This document shows, piece by piece, positions 43,966-52,901 of a stretch of DNA of 64,000 bases (the stretch's first letter is position 1; each line of letters starts with the position of its first letter). The position numbers and the translations under genes were made by a program. The stretch is from Chitinophagaceae bacterium (lineage in GTDB: Bacteria > Bacteroidota > Bacteroidia > Chitinophagales > Chitinophagaceae), in contig JADJLJ010000001.1 in the NCBI GenBank assembly GCA_016710165.1, forward strand, positions 1,550,001 through 1,614,000, read 5' to 3'. The notes under the pieces were generated by a model. That model saw nothing but the letters and a program-made list of their open reading frames with translations. It was not told the origin of the DNA and ran no database searches.

Positions 43966-46404
43966 ATGCGGATCAGCAAAATAACATTATTGACATTCTT
44001 CCTGATTTTAAACAGCAGCACAAAAACAGCTGCACAGGGTAATTCAGTCACCTACCTGGTTTTAAAGTTCTCTGTAGTAAATGGTAATTTTTCGGGAAAA
44101 GTAACCGATGCTAAAACCGGTAACCCGGTGGTTGCTGCATCTGTTTACATCAGTGATATCAAATCCGGTTCTTCCACAGATGAAAATGGCCGCTTCCTCA
44201 TTAAGAACATTCCGCAGGGCAGGCACTTTGTCGAAGTATCACATATCGGCTATACGAGCATTGTTGAAAACATAGATTTCACCGGCGATGTTATAAAGGA
44301 TTTTGCACTGAGCGAATCGATCATTGAAAATAACGCTGTGATCGTAACCGGTGTCAGCGGTGCAACCTCACAGAAAAAAGTACCGTTTGCTGTTTCGGTA
44401 ATGAGAAGACAGGATTTTTTCCAGAACAGTTCAAGCAATATCGTGGAGTCACTTACAAAGATCGGGGGGGTATCCACCCTGGCTACAGGCCCGGCCATTT
44501 CAAAACCGGTTATTCGCGGACTGAGTTACAACCGGGTACTTACCATCAATGATGGTGTAAGACAGGAAGGCCAGCAATGGGGAGATGAACATGGCATTGA
44601 AGTGGATGAGGCCAGCGTTAATAAAATTGAACTGCTGAAAGGTCCGGCTTCCATCATTTATGGCAGCGATGCCATGGCCGGCGTGGTGAACATCATCAGT
44701 TACGTGCCGGTTCCGGTAAATACCATCAAAGCGAATATTTCCGGGAATTACCAAAGCAATAACCGGCTTACCGGTTTTAATGCAAATATCGGCGGCAATA
44801 AGAACGGCTTCAACTGGAACCTCTACACATCAAACAAGGCTGCTGCCGATTATAAGAATAAATACGACGGCCCTGTGTTCAATTCCAAATTCAATGAGCA
44901 TAATACCGGCGGCTATGCCGGGTACAACGGGAGCTGGGGATTCAGCCACCTGCTGGTAAGCAGTTTCAATTTAAAGGCAGGTCTGGTGGAAGGCGAAAGG
45001 GATACGGATGGTCATTTTACAAAGAACATCGCAGGAGGGATAACAGAAAGGGCGACCAACAATGATTTCAAAAGCACGGGTCCGCTCATACCTTACCAGC
45101 ACATCCGTCATTTTAAAATTGCGACCGACAACAATATCAAGCTGGGCAGGAACCACCTTACCTTTAATATCGGTTACCAGCAAAACCGGCGGGAAGAGTT
45201 TGGAAACCCGGATGATAAACAGGAGCGGTCATTGTTTTTTGACCTAAGGACCATAACCTACACCGCACAGTTTCATGTGGTGGAAAACAAAGGATGGAAA
45301 ACATCTGTGGGCATAAACGGTATGCTGCAAAGCAATGCAAACAAAGGAATTGAACAACTGGTACCGGATTACCGTCTTTTTGACTTCGGCATTTATGCGT
45401 ATTTGCAAAAAACGATCAACCGGGTTACCCTGAGCGGTGGTGTACGGTTTGATAACAGGAACATATCTGCCGGGAATTTACTGGATGGGGCAATGATCAA
45501 AGGCAATGGATTTAAAAGATCCTTTTCAAATGGTTCCGGCAGTGTGGGCCTGGCAGCACAGCTGACCGATAACCTGAATCTGAAATTCAATATTGCCCGG
45601 GGTTTCCGGGCACCCAGCATTCCCGAACTGGCTTCCAACGGTGCACACGAAGGAACCACCCGCTATGAATACGGGAACACGGCATTAAAAAGCGAAACAA
45701 GCATTCAACTGGATGCCGGAATGGATTACAATGCCGAACACATTTCCATCGGGCTATCTGCCTTTTACAACAGCTTCAATAATTTTATATTTTACAGGAA
45801 GTTAGAAGCCGCAGGAGGTGGCGACAGCCTGGTTAATGTGAACGGGGATCTTCTCACTGCATTTAAGTTTGACCAGACCAAAGCCTCGTTGGCAGGTTTT
45901 GAGGCGACCGTTGATATTCACCCCCACCCGCTTGACTGGCTGCACATCCTGAATACATTTTCCCTGGTAAGCGGCCAGCTGAAAGATCCCATCGAAGGAA
46001 ATAAATACCTGCCATTCATCCCGGCTTCGAAACTGGTTACAGAGTTCAAAGGGACCTTCAGCAAACTTTCAACGAACATCCGCAATGTTTACCTGAAGTT
46101 TGAACTGGATAATACCTTTTCCAAAAAGAATGTATTTGCTGCCTATAACACCGAAACAAGGACAAGCGGCTATACTTTACTGAATGCCGGTGTTGGCGCC
46201 GACTTTGTAAATAAAAAGAATCAAACCCTGTTCAGCCTTGGTTTCAGCGCTATCAACATGGGCGATGTGGCTTACCAGAATCACCTGAGCCGTTTAAAAT
46301 ATGCCGAAGAGAACCTGGCCACCGGGAGAACGGGTGTTTATAATATGGGAAGGAATTTCAGCATCAAACTGAATATACCCCTGAGTTTAAGTCTGAAAAA
46401 GTAA
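43966..46404 (+). CDS. TonB-dependent outer-membrane receptor
   Basis: An outer-membrane import receptor of 812 residues. Signal peptide (about 1-23), a CarboxypepD_reg-like domain (about 42-120, GKVTDAKTGNPVVAASVYIS), plug domain (about 128-245, with LLKGPASIIYGSDAMAGVVN) and a 22-strand-type barrel to the C-terminus (YNMGRNFSIKLNIPLSL). The plug sequence GQQWGDEHGIEVDEASV recalls metal/haem receptors of the ZnuD kind, but this is a loose resemblance. The promoter and palindrome upstream, and the PepSY gene convergent downstream, support metal or siderophore uptake. Confidence 0.92.
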   Translation: MRISKITLLTFFLILNSSTKTAAQGNSVTYLVLKFSVVNGNFSGKVTDAKTGNPVVAASVYISDIKSGSSTDENGRFLIKNIPQGRHFVEVSHIGYTSIVENIDFTGDVIKDFALSESIIENNAVIVTGVSGATSQKKVPFAVSVMRRQDFFQNSSSNIVESLTKIGGVSTLATGPAISKPVIRGLSYNRVLTINDGVRQEGQQWGDEHGIEVDEASVNKIELLKGPASIIYGSDAMAGVVNIISYVPVPVNTIKANISGNYQSNNRLTGFNANIGGNKNGFNWNLYTSNKAAADYKNKYDGPVFNSKFNEHNTGGYAGYNGSWGFSHLLVSSFNLKAGLVEGERDTDGHFTKNIAGGITERATNNDFKSTGPLIPYQHIRHFKIATDNNIKLGRNHLTFNIGYQQNRREEFGNPDDKQERSLFFDLRTITYTAQFHVVENKGWKTSVGINGMLQSNANKGIEQLVPDYRLFDFGIYAYLQKTINRVTLSGGVRFDNRNISAGNLLDGAMIKGNGFKRSFSNGSGSVGLAAQLTDNLNLKFNIARGFRAPSIPELASNGAHEGTTRYEYGNTALKSETSIQLDAGMDYNAEHISIGLSAFYNSFNNFIFYRKLEAAGGGDSLVNVNGDLLTAFKFDQTKASLAGFEATVDIHPHPLDWLHILNTFSLVSGQLKDPIEGNKYLPFIPASKLVTEFKGTFSKLSTNIRNVYLKFELDNTFSKKNVFAAYNTETRTSGYTLLNAGVGADFVNKKNQTLFSLGFSAINMGDVAYQNHLSRLKYAEENLATGRTGVYNMGRNFSIKLNIPLSLSLKK

Positions 46405-46454
46405 CTTTTTTCCGGGAAGACGTTTTGAATTCATTGGATATACGGATCCGGCTT

Positions 46455-47528
46455 TTATGGCTTACCGGCAGATCTTTTTCGCCTGGTCCAAAGCAAAAAC
46501 CCGGTGATGCTGAGTAAACCCCCGGTCAATCCTAACAGGAAATAAATTATTTTAACGGCCATGCCACCATATTTACCCATGTGTACCTGGGAATTGATGA
46601 TGTCGTAGCGGTCACCGGCACTTATTTCATTCACAAACCGGGTATTGGCAACGGCACCCGTACTGTCCAGGAAAACCGCATCGGCAAATTTCCTGGAATG
46701 AATAAAAGAGTTCGTGCTGCGGCTTCCGTAAACGGCCGTCTTCCCTTTATTGCTTTGTGCGAAATAGATCACGCTTGCTGTAAAAGCTGGATATTCTTTT
46801 TGCAGGGCCTTGTATGCGGAATCAAAAGAAAAAGACAAAGGCGGTGATGGCTTTAAAACAGGCGTATAGCTGTACGAGGAATAAAAATCCTTTTTAAAAA
46901 CATAGCGCTGCATCCAGAAACCGGTAACGGCGATCACCAGGTTAAAGATCAATGCATACACCCCGATCAACTGGTGAAGGTTATTCCTTTTGTACACTTC
47001 CCTTCTGAAGAATAAAACAGCCAGGATATTCTTCCTGAAAAGGATCAGCCCGGTAAGGATGCTCAACAAAAACAGCAATGCAAAGGAACCAAGCAGCCAT
47101 TCCCCTGTTTTATCCAGGTGAAAGGAATTGTGAAAACGGGATAACCAGCTCATGAAATTATTCCGCATGTCATCGCTGCCGCCTCTTGTTCGTAAAACCA
47201 CTCCGGAATGAGGATGCAGGAACAGCTCCATTGCCCTGGCCCCGTTTTTATACGATGGATCGCTGATAATAAAGGAAAAAGGCTGCTGCCTGTTTCCAGG
47301 CAGGGTACAATTGCTGATCTGTGCATGGGGGTATTTTTTCTGGATGGCATGGTAACAACTGTCAACCGTTATAACTCCACCAGGGCCAGGCGAAACAGCC
47401 GGGATCTGAAAACCGTCCAGTTCCTCATGAAAAACAAGGAATGCCCCGGATAATGACATCAGCAGGATGAATATACCCGACAGGAGACCGGCCATGTTGT
47501 GTATATAAAAAATAAAACTTTTCTTCAT
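46455..47528 (-). CDS. PepSY-associated TM domain protein (iron-uptake-type)
   Basis: A 357-residue inner-membrane protein of the PepSY_TM family, often found beside siderophore receptors and thought to act as ferric reductases. Seen: an N-terminal basic KKSFIFYIHN followed by a membrane segment (about 13-35), a periplasmic PepSY-like domain with FHEELDGF, WLSRFHNSFHLDKTGEW (His in a membrane-proximal motif), further membrane segments (about 145-165, 188-210), and a final one (about 325-348). It runs convergently to the receptor. A TTGCAA-centred palindrome (47558-47569) lies upstream. Confidence 0.85.
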   Translation of the reverse strand: MKKSFIFYIHNMAGLLSGIFILLMSLSGAFLVFHEELDGFQIPAVSPGPGGVITVDSCYHAIQKKYPHAQISNCTLPGNRQQPFSFIISDPSYKNGARAMELFLHPHSGVVLRTRGGSDDMRNNFMSWLSRFHNSFHLDKTGEWLLGSFALLFLLSILTGLILFRKNILAVLFFRREVYKRNNLHQLIGVYALIFNLVIAVTGFWMQRYVFKKDFYSSYSYTPVLKPSPPLSFSFDSAYKALQKEYPAFTASVIYFAQSNKGKTAVYGSRSTNSFIHSRKFADAVFLDSTGAVANTRFVNEISAGDRYDIINSQVHMGKYGGMAVKIIYFLLGLTGGLLSITGFLLWTRRKRSAGKP

Positions 47529-47557
47529 TAAGTTTCAGTTTGACCTGCCTAAAAATT

Positions 47558-47569
47558 ATATTGCAATAT
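47558..47569. promoter_or_regulatory. Palindrome ATATTGCAATAT between the PepSY and PAP2 genes
   Basis: A perfect 12-bp palindrome in the 60-base divergent gap. The TTGCAA core is shared with the operator-like site at 43515-43533. Confidence 0.35.
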
Positions 47570-47588
47570 TAATCATTCATCAACGCAA

Positions 47589-48215
47589 ATGAACAATAGG
47601 GCAACGCAATTGCTGTTCCTCTTTTTTACGCTTCTGCAACTGGCGGGCTCCTCACAGAATATAGATATTGATCTTCTTAGGAATATAAACAAAACCGAAA
47701 CAGAATTTAAGAACAGGTATGCTGCACTGAATACAGACCAGGTGACATTAATCAGTATTGCTGCCCCGGCAGGCATTGCCCTCGCCGGTTTTATTAAAAA
47801 AGATAAAAAATTAAAACTAGACGCCTTGTATATGAGTGCTGCTTTCCTGATAAACACAGGCGTAACACAACTAACAAAACATACCGTAAACCGGAAACGT
47901 CCTTTTGCAGATTATCCCTTCATTAAACGAAGAGTAAGCGAAGACCTGTGGCTGTCTTTTCCATCGGGGCATACGTCTACTGCATTCTGCACCGCCACAT
48001 CCCTTTCATTAAGGTACCGCAAATGGTATGTGATCGTTCCTGCTTACCTGTATGCAACAAGTGTTGGCTGGGGAAGGATGTACCAGGGTGTACACTATCC
48101 AAGCGATGTGCTGGCAGGGGCATTGGTTGGTGCAGGCAGTGCATGGATATCCTACAAAATGCAGAAATGGATCGATAAGAAACAGAAAAAGAAAGGGAGC
48201 AGTACTTCTTTATGA
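47589..48215 (+). CDS. PAP2-family phosphatase
   Basis: A 208-residue phosphatidic acid phosphatase type 2 / haloperoxidase-fold enzyme with an N-terminal signal or anchor. The three catalytic motifs are present: KHTVNRKRPF (KX6RP, about residue 100), PSGHTST (about 125) and GRMYQGVHYPSDVLAG (SRX5HX3D-like, with Gly for Ser). Such enzymes act on lipid phosphates such as undecaprenyl pyrophosphate or lipid A. The stop overlaps the next gene's ATG by 4 bases, so the two are translationally coupled. Confidence 0.9.
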   Translation: MNNRATQLLFLFFTLLQLAGSSQNIDIDLLRNINKTETEFKNRYAALNTDQVTLISIAAPAGIALAGFIKKDKKLKLDALYMSAAFLINTGVTQLTKHTVNRKRPFADYPFIKRRVSEDLWLSFPSGHTSTAFCTATSLSLRYRKWYVIVPAYLYATSVGWGRMYQGVHYPSDVLAGALVGAGSAWISYKMQKWIDKKQKKKGSSTSL

Positions 48216-49063
48216 GATCATACTTTACCATAATCCTGGTATTTTTTTATGGAGGCCTGTATCCTCAAAAACTTTCAGACTTCCTATACAAAAAGCCCAA
48301 GACCTTTTCATTCATTACAGATATCCCCCGGGATGTAAGCCGGTTCACCAAACAGTCATTCCGGAAAAAAAATCTTACCAACCTGGCTGTCATTACAGGC
48401 TCTACTGCAATATTAATTTTCGCTGACCAGTCGGTCACCAACAGTCTCCAGCATAATTTCCGGAATGCCGGCATCCAGGGAACAGAAGATTATTCACCGA
48501 TCATCCAGGTCAATATCTTTGGCAAAAGCACCAACATCGGGAAGATCCCCCATAATGTAAATACGGCATTTTATAATTTAGGCCAGGGTTCATCAACCAT
48601 ATGGCTGGCAGCGGGTTTTTACATACTGGGAAAAATAAAAAGAGATAACCGGGCTTTGCAAACAGCCAGCCAGCTTACAGAATCCTTTATTGTAATGGGC
48701 ATCAGCACCCAGCTTATGAAATATTCAACGGGAAGAGAAAACCCTTCGGACGCAACGGCCCGGGGAGGCCGGTGGAGGCCTTTCCCTTCCCTGAACGATT
48801 TTCAGAAAAACAAGCCCCGTTATGATGCATTCCCATCCGGCCACCTGGCAACTTTTGTAAGTACCGTTACCATCATTGGTGAAAATTATCCCGAAATAAA
48901 ATGGATCAAACCGGTGGGATACAGCATTTCGGCGCTGATCGCTTTATCCATGATAAACAATGGGGTACACTGGATCAGTGATTATCCGCTGGCAATTGCC
49001 CTGGGGTATGGGTTTGGAAAACTCATTTCAAAAAAAACAAAAATGAAGATTGTTGTATATTGA
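48212..49063 (+). CDS. Second PAP2-family phosphatase
   Basis: A 283-residue PAP2-fold protein with a signal-like N-terminus. Motifs: KYSTGRENPSD (a variant of KX6RP, with Asn-Pro in place of Arg-Pro), FPSGHLATF and NNGVHWISDYPLA. The first motif differs from its neighbour's KRP, so substrate or mechanism may differ, though the His and Asp of the other motifs are kept. It overlaps the upstream PAP2 gene by 4 bases and is followed 33 bases later by the DUF2721 gene. Confidence 0.87.
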   Translation: MRSYFTIILVFFYGGLYPQKLSDFLYKKPKTFSFITDIPRDVSRFTKQSFRKKNLTNLAVITGSTAILIFADQSVTNSLQHNFRNAGIQGTEDYSPIIQVNIFGKSTNIGKIPHNVNTAFYNLGQGSSTIWLAAGFYILGKIKRDNRALQTASQLTESFIVMGISTQLMKYSTGRENPSDATARGGRWRPFPSLNDFQKNKPRYDAFPSGHLATFVSTVTIIGENYPEIKWIKPVGYSISALIALSMINNGVHWISDYPLAIALGYGFGKLISKKTKMKIVVY

Positions 49064-49096
49064 GTGAGCTGCAGTCACTAATTTTATCTCCTTAAT

Positions 49097-49540
49097 ATGC
49101 TTGACATAGATATCAATACACCGGCGTTGCTCTTCCCTGCCATCACATTACTGATGCTTGCCTATACCAACCGTTTTTTATCACTGGCATCGCTGGTACG
49201 GAAACTGCATGATGAATACCACCGGGGTGAAAAAGAGAAGAACATACTGAGCCAGATAAAGAACATCCGCTCCCGCCTGAACCTGATCCGCTATATGCAG
49301 GGTTTGGGTGTGGTAAGTTTTTTATGTTGCGTGCTGTGTATGTATGCCATCTTTCGTAACTGGATGGAGCTGGCACACTGGATCTTTGCAGCAAGCCTTC
49401 TTTTTTTACTGCTGTCCATTATTTTATCCCTGCTGGAGATCAATAAAAGTACCAAAGCGATCGAACTGGTCTTAAGCGACATTGAAGAACTGGATAAGGA
49501 AAATATTTTTACCGATATCTTCAAAAAGGGTGATGGTTAA
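49097..49540 (+). CDS. DUF2721-type membrane protein
   Basis: A 147-residue protein resembling the DUF2721 family. Three membrane segments (about 9-28, 70-88 and 92-112) with a charged helical stretch between the first two (RKLHDEYHRGEKEKNIL), and a polar acidic C-terminus. No function is known. ATG at 49097. The stop overlaps the stop of the convergent DUF983 gene by 4 bases. Confidence 0.8.
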   Translation: MLDIDINTPALLFPAITLLMLAYTNRFLSLASLVRKLHDEYHRGEKEKNILSQIKNIRSRLNLIRYMQGLGVVSFLCCVLCMYAIFRNWMELAHWIFAASLLFLLLSIILSLLEINKSTKAIELVLSDIEELDKENIFTDIFKKGDG

Positions 49541-49968
49541 TGCAACTCCACCGGTTTTGTCTTCTCGTAGTCCGCATCGTACTTCACAAAAAAGCGGATA
49601 TAAATCACCCGGCTAAGCCGCATCAGCCAGGGCTGCGTAATGATCAGGACAGCCGTATTTATCCCCAGCCACCAGAAGATCCGGTTATCATCCACCGATA
49701 TGCCGATCAATACCAGCCAGGCCACAAAGGTGGTTGCTGAAACCGCAACTGCCAGCGCATAACTTACGTACCCGGTGCCATACCAAAACCCCTGTTCCAG
49801 GTCGTACTTCTGGTTGCAGACCGGGCAGTTATCATGCATATTGAAAATATGGGAGAGTTTAAGGCTTTTAAAAGGATTACTTTCTTTGAACATGGGCCCG
49901 CGCCTGCAACGGGGACATTTCATGGATAACATGCTCCAGTAATAATTGGGCTTGGGTTTACTGCTCAT
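49537..49968 (-). CDS. DUF983-type zinc-ribbon membrane protein
   Basis: A 143-residue protein with the DUF983 arrangement: an N-terminal CPRCRRGPMF and NCPVCNQKY form a four-Cys zinc-ribbon-like pair (about 17-56), followed by two membrane segments (about 68-90 and 98-115). The function is unknown. The convergent neighbour and its 4-base overlap leave no room for a terminator. Confidence 0.85.
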   Translation of the reverse strand: MSSKPKPNYYWSMLSMKCPRCRRGPMFKESNPFKSLKLSHIFNMHDNCPVCNQKYDLEQGFWYGTGYVSYALAVAVSATTFVAWLVLIGISVDDNRIFWWLGINTAVLIITQPWLMRLSRVIYIRFFVKYDADYEKTKPVELH

Positions 49969-50018
49969 GCCTGCAAAGGTACTAAAGCAGTCATATTTTT
50001 CTGTAACAAAAGTTACCG

Positions 50019-50273
50019 CTACTTGTATTTTATCTTAAAATAAAACATCACCAGGCTCATGGCAAGTACCATCACATTGGTATAAATGATGGCGGCATCC
50101 TTCATCAGCAGTCCATAAGTAAGCCAGCATACCGTTCCGGCGATCAGTAAAAGCATCATCAGCATGGACATATCCTTTACCGATTTTGTTTTCCATATCC
50201 GTATTACCTGCGGCAAAAAAGTGATGGAGGTGATGGTGCCTGCTGCCAGCCCTAAGAGCTCTGCTAACTTCAT
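50019..50273 (-). CDS. SemiSWEET-type sugar transporter (PQ-loop)
   Basis: An 84-residue protein with three membrane segments, the size and layout of SemiSWEET transporters, which dimerise to form a sugar channel. The PQ motif is seen (TSITFLPQVIRIWKTKS, about 17-33) and the third helix has VMVLAMSLVMFYFKI. The substrate is not predictable from sequence. ATG at 50273, 4 bases past the stop of the ABC exporter gene, so the two are likely co-transcribed. Confidence 0.87.
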   Translation of the reverse strand: MKLAELLGLAAGTITSITFLPQVIRIWKTKSVKDMSMLMMLLLIAGTVCWLTYGLLMKDAAIIYTNVMVLAMSLVMFYFKIKYK

Positions 50274-50277
50274 GTGT

Positions 50278-52080
50278 TTAGTTTAATACCGGTGATGATG
50301 CCTGTCTTTTTCTTTCGCCGATCTGCTGGCGCCACATGGCAAAGTACAATCCTTTTTCTTCCAGCAGCTTTTCATGTGTACCCGTTTCAGCCACTTCTCC
50401 CCTTTCCAACACATATATCCGGTCGGCATGCATGATGGTACTTAACCGGTGTGCAATTAAAATAGTGATCTGCCCCTTTTGTGAAGAGATATCCCGGATG
50501 GTATTGGTAATTTCTTCCTCTGTAAGTGAATCCAGCGCCGAAGTGGCCTCATCAAAGATCAGCAAATGCGGTTTGCGCAGTAAGGCACGTGCAATGGAAA
50601 TACGTTGCTTTTCTCCCCCGGATAATTTCAGGCCGCCCTCACCGATCATGGTGTCCAGCCCTTTTTCAGCCCTTGACAGTAAGCCGGTGCAACTGGCCTT
50701 TGTCAATACATCATCCAGGTCTGATTCCTTTGCAGATGGATTTACGAACATCAGGTTTTCTCTTATGGTACCGCTGAACAGGTTGGTATCCTGGGTCACA
50801 AAACCGATCTGCTTCCGCAGGTCATCAAAACGTATCTCCGTTTCGTCCAGGTTATTGTACAGGATCTTTCCTTCCAGCGGACGATATAAGCCTACCAGCA
50901 ATTTCATCAAGGTAGATTTGCCCGAACCCGAAGGACCGACAAAAGCGATCGTTTCACCGATATTCACATCAAAGCTTATGTTGTTGATGGCTTTATGGGC
51001 TGCTGTCTGGTGTTTGAAAGATACCCCGTTGAATGAAAGCGTTTCAATATTATTTAATGGCCTGGGTGTTGCAGGTTCCAGTTCGGGAGTCTTCTTCATC
51101 AGGTTATGAAAATTATTCAGGGAGGCCTCTGCCTCCCGGTAAGAAAGCAGAATGTTACCGATCTCCTGCAAGGGACCGAATACAAAGAAGGAAAAGATCT
51201 GCATGGTCACCAGCTGCCCGGCATTCATCTGGTCTTTAAAGATCAGGTACATTAAAATGAACAGGATCACCTGGCGGAGCGTATTTACAAATGTTCCCTG
51301 GATAAAGCTGATGCTTCGTATCCTCTTTACCTTTTTCAATTCCAGTCCCAGTATCTTATAGGTGTTCTTGTTTAACCGCACTACTTCCTGCTCGGTAAGG
51401 CCAAGGCTCTTTACCAGTTCAATATTTCGAAGTGACTCTGTTGTTGAGCCCGCCAGCGCCGTTGTTTCGCCAACTATGTTCTTTTGTATGATCTTTATCT
51501 TCTTGCTCAGGAAATTGGTGATGACCGTAAGCAGGAAAATACCCACGATATAGGCCACCGGTATGCTCCAGTGGATATAGACCGCTGCATACACAAAAAC
51601 AAAGACCACCCCGATAATGACGCCGAAGAGGATGTTGATGAAATTATTCATGAACCGTTCCACATCCGACCTTACCTTGGTAAGAATGGACAGGGTCTCG
51701 CCACTGCGCTGGTCCTCAAACTCCTGGTAAGGAAGTTTCATGGCATGCTGCAGGCCATCGGTAAAGACCTTGGCGCCGAATTTCTGTATCACCACATTTA
51801 AAAAATAATCCTGGAAGGCTTTTGCAATACGGCTTACCATGGCCACGGATATGGAAGCGATCACAATGAACCATACACCCGGTTTTTCCCATGAAAAGGC
51901 ATAAAAGAAACGGTCACTGTCAAAAGGGACAGCACTGCTCTGGTGGTCGTTGGCCAGGTTGATCAGTTTGCCAAGCAGGATGGGGTCGATCAAAGAGAAG
52001 CCGATATTGATGGCGGCCATCGTTAAGGTGAGGGCTACCAGCCACTTATATGGCTGCAGGTAGCGAAGTAATACTTTCAT
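50278..52080 (-). CDS. ABC exporter, fused permease and ATPase
   Basis: A 600-residue half-transporter of the MsbA/multidrug type that works as a homodimer. The N-terminal membrane domain (about 1-315) has six segments. The nucleotide-binding domain has Walker A GPSGSGKSTLMKLL (about 378), Q loop (IGFVTQD), ABC signature LSGGEKQRIS, Walker B LLIFDEATSALD and the switch His (LIAHRLST). All are intact, so it is predicted active; the substrate is unknown. ATG at 52080. A heptamer array (52191-52220) lies upstream, with SemiSWEET downstream. Confidence 0.93.
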   Translation of the reverse strand: MKVLLRYLQPYKWLVALTLTMAAINIGFSLIDPILLGKLINLANDHQSSAVPFDSDRFFYAFSWEKPGVWFIVIASISVAMVSRIAKAFQDYFLNVVIQKFGAKVFTDGLQHAMKLPYQEFEDQRSGETLSILTKVRSDVERFMNNFINILFGVIIGVVFVFVYAAVYIHWSIPVAYIVGIFLLTVITNFLSKKIKIIQKNIVGETTALAGSTTESLRNIELVKSLGLTEQEVVRLNKNTYKILGLELKKVKRIRSISFIQGTFVNTLRQVILFILMYLIFKDQMNAGQLVTMQIFSFFVFGPLQEIGNILLSYREAEASLNNFHNLMKKTPELEPATPRPLNNIETLSFNGVSFKHQTAAHKAINNISFDVNIGETIAFVGPSGSGKSTLMKLLVGLYRPLEGKILYNNLDETEIRFDDLRKQIGFVTQDTNLFSGTIRENLMFVNPSAKESDLDDVLTKASCTGLLSRAEKGLDTMIGEGGLKLSGGEKQRISIARALLRKPHLLIFDEATSALDSLTEEEITNTIRDISSQKGQITILIAHRLSTIMHADRIYVLERGEVAETGTHEKLLEEKGLYFAMWRQQIGERKRQASSPVLN

Positions 52081-52190
52081 TCAGATAGTTTATGTCTATT
52101 AATACCCCGAAAGGCACCAAGCTGTCAAATATCATACAAGTTCGCAAAAAATGACAAGATTACATGAAAGAAGAAATGTAGGTATGAACC

Positions 52191-52220
52191 ACATAGGACA
52201 TAGGAAACATAGAAAACAGG
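52191..52220. repeat. ACATAGG heptamer/octamer array
   Basis: ACATAGG, ACATAGG, then AAACATAG and AAAACAGG (8 bases each). It is an imperfect member of the 7-bp repeat set, without an obvious inverted partner. Confidence 0.55.
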
Positions 52221-52279
52221 ACAAAACTGTATACCAGCAAGGGCTTCCAAAGTTATAGGCTTCTCAGGCATTCTCTTTT

Positions 52280-52831
52280 CTAATCATCTTCGCCATTTCG
52301 CCTGAATCCTATCCGCCTTCTTGGCTCCCGTGGTGGATTTAGTAATTGTTTTAGCGCCCCAAAGATCCTTTGTATGTTTTCATCATGGCTGGTTACTTTC
52401 TTTTCCAATTGCTCCAGTTTTAATAAAATGTCCTTATGGGTAATGATCATTTCCCTAAGTTTAGCAAAAATCCTTATGATCTGAATATTGATAGTGATGG
52501 CCCTTTTGCTGTTTAAAATACAGGACAACATTGTTACTCCCTGTTCGGTGAAGCAAAAGGGAGGGTATCGTAACCCCTTTTTATCCCCTTCATTGGAGGT
52601 CACAAATTGTGACCTCCAATTTTCGAATTCCTCTTTGTTCATTTCAAACATAAAGTCTTCCGGAAATCTTTTCATATTTCTTCTCACTGCCTGTTTCAAC
52701 ACTTTCGTTTCAACTCCATAAAGTTCCGCAAGATCACGGTCGAGCATTATCTTTTGTCCTCTTACAAAATATATCCTGTTTATGATCACTTCATCTGCAA
52801 TACCAATTATCTTTTTGATTGTTTTAGCCAT
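52280..52831 (-). CDS. ORF6N-domain protein
   Basis: A 183-residue DNA-binding-type protein with the ORF6N (KilA-N-related) domain at about 10-105: VIINRIYFVRGQKIMLDRDLAELYGVE in outline, then VLKQAVRRNMKRFP, FMFEMNKEEFENW and CFTEQGVTMLS, followed by a helical region with a Lys-rich end. The domain is common in phage and in mobile or toxin-antitoxin-like genes of Bacteroidota, and the role is unknown. It stands alone between the ABC exporter and yifB with no other phage genes. Confidence 0.87.
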   Translation of the reverse strand: MAKTIKKIIGIADEVIINRIYFVRGQKIMLDRDLAELYGVETKVLKQAVRRNMKRFPEDFMFEMNKEEFENWRSQFVTSNEGDKKGLRYPPFCFTEQGVTMLSCILNSKRAITINIQIIRIFAKLREMIITHKDILLKLEQLEKKVTSHDENIQRIFGALKQLLNPPREPRRRIGFRRNGEDD

Positions 52832-52901
52832 ATTACTCCTTTTAATCGATTCTTAGGTGGTCGCAAATTTCGGCCACTTTTTTATCTAACTCCTGTATAG
52901 A

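Noticed and set aside
52280..52831. ORF6N gene as part of a prophage
   Set aside because: No integrase, terminase, portal or attachment repeats nearby; housekeeping genes flank it.
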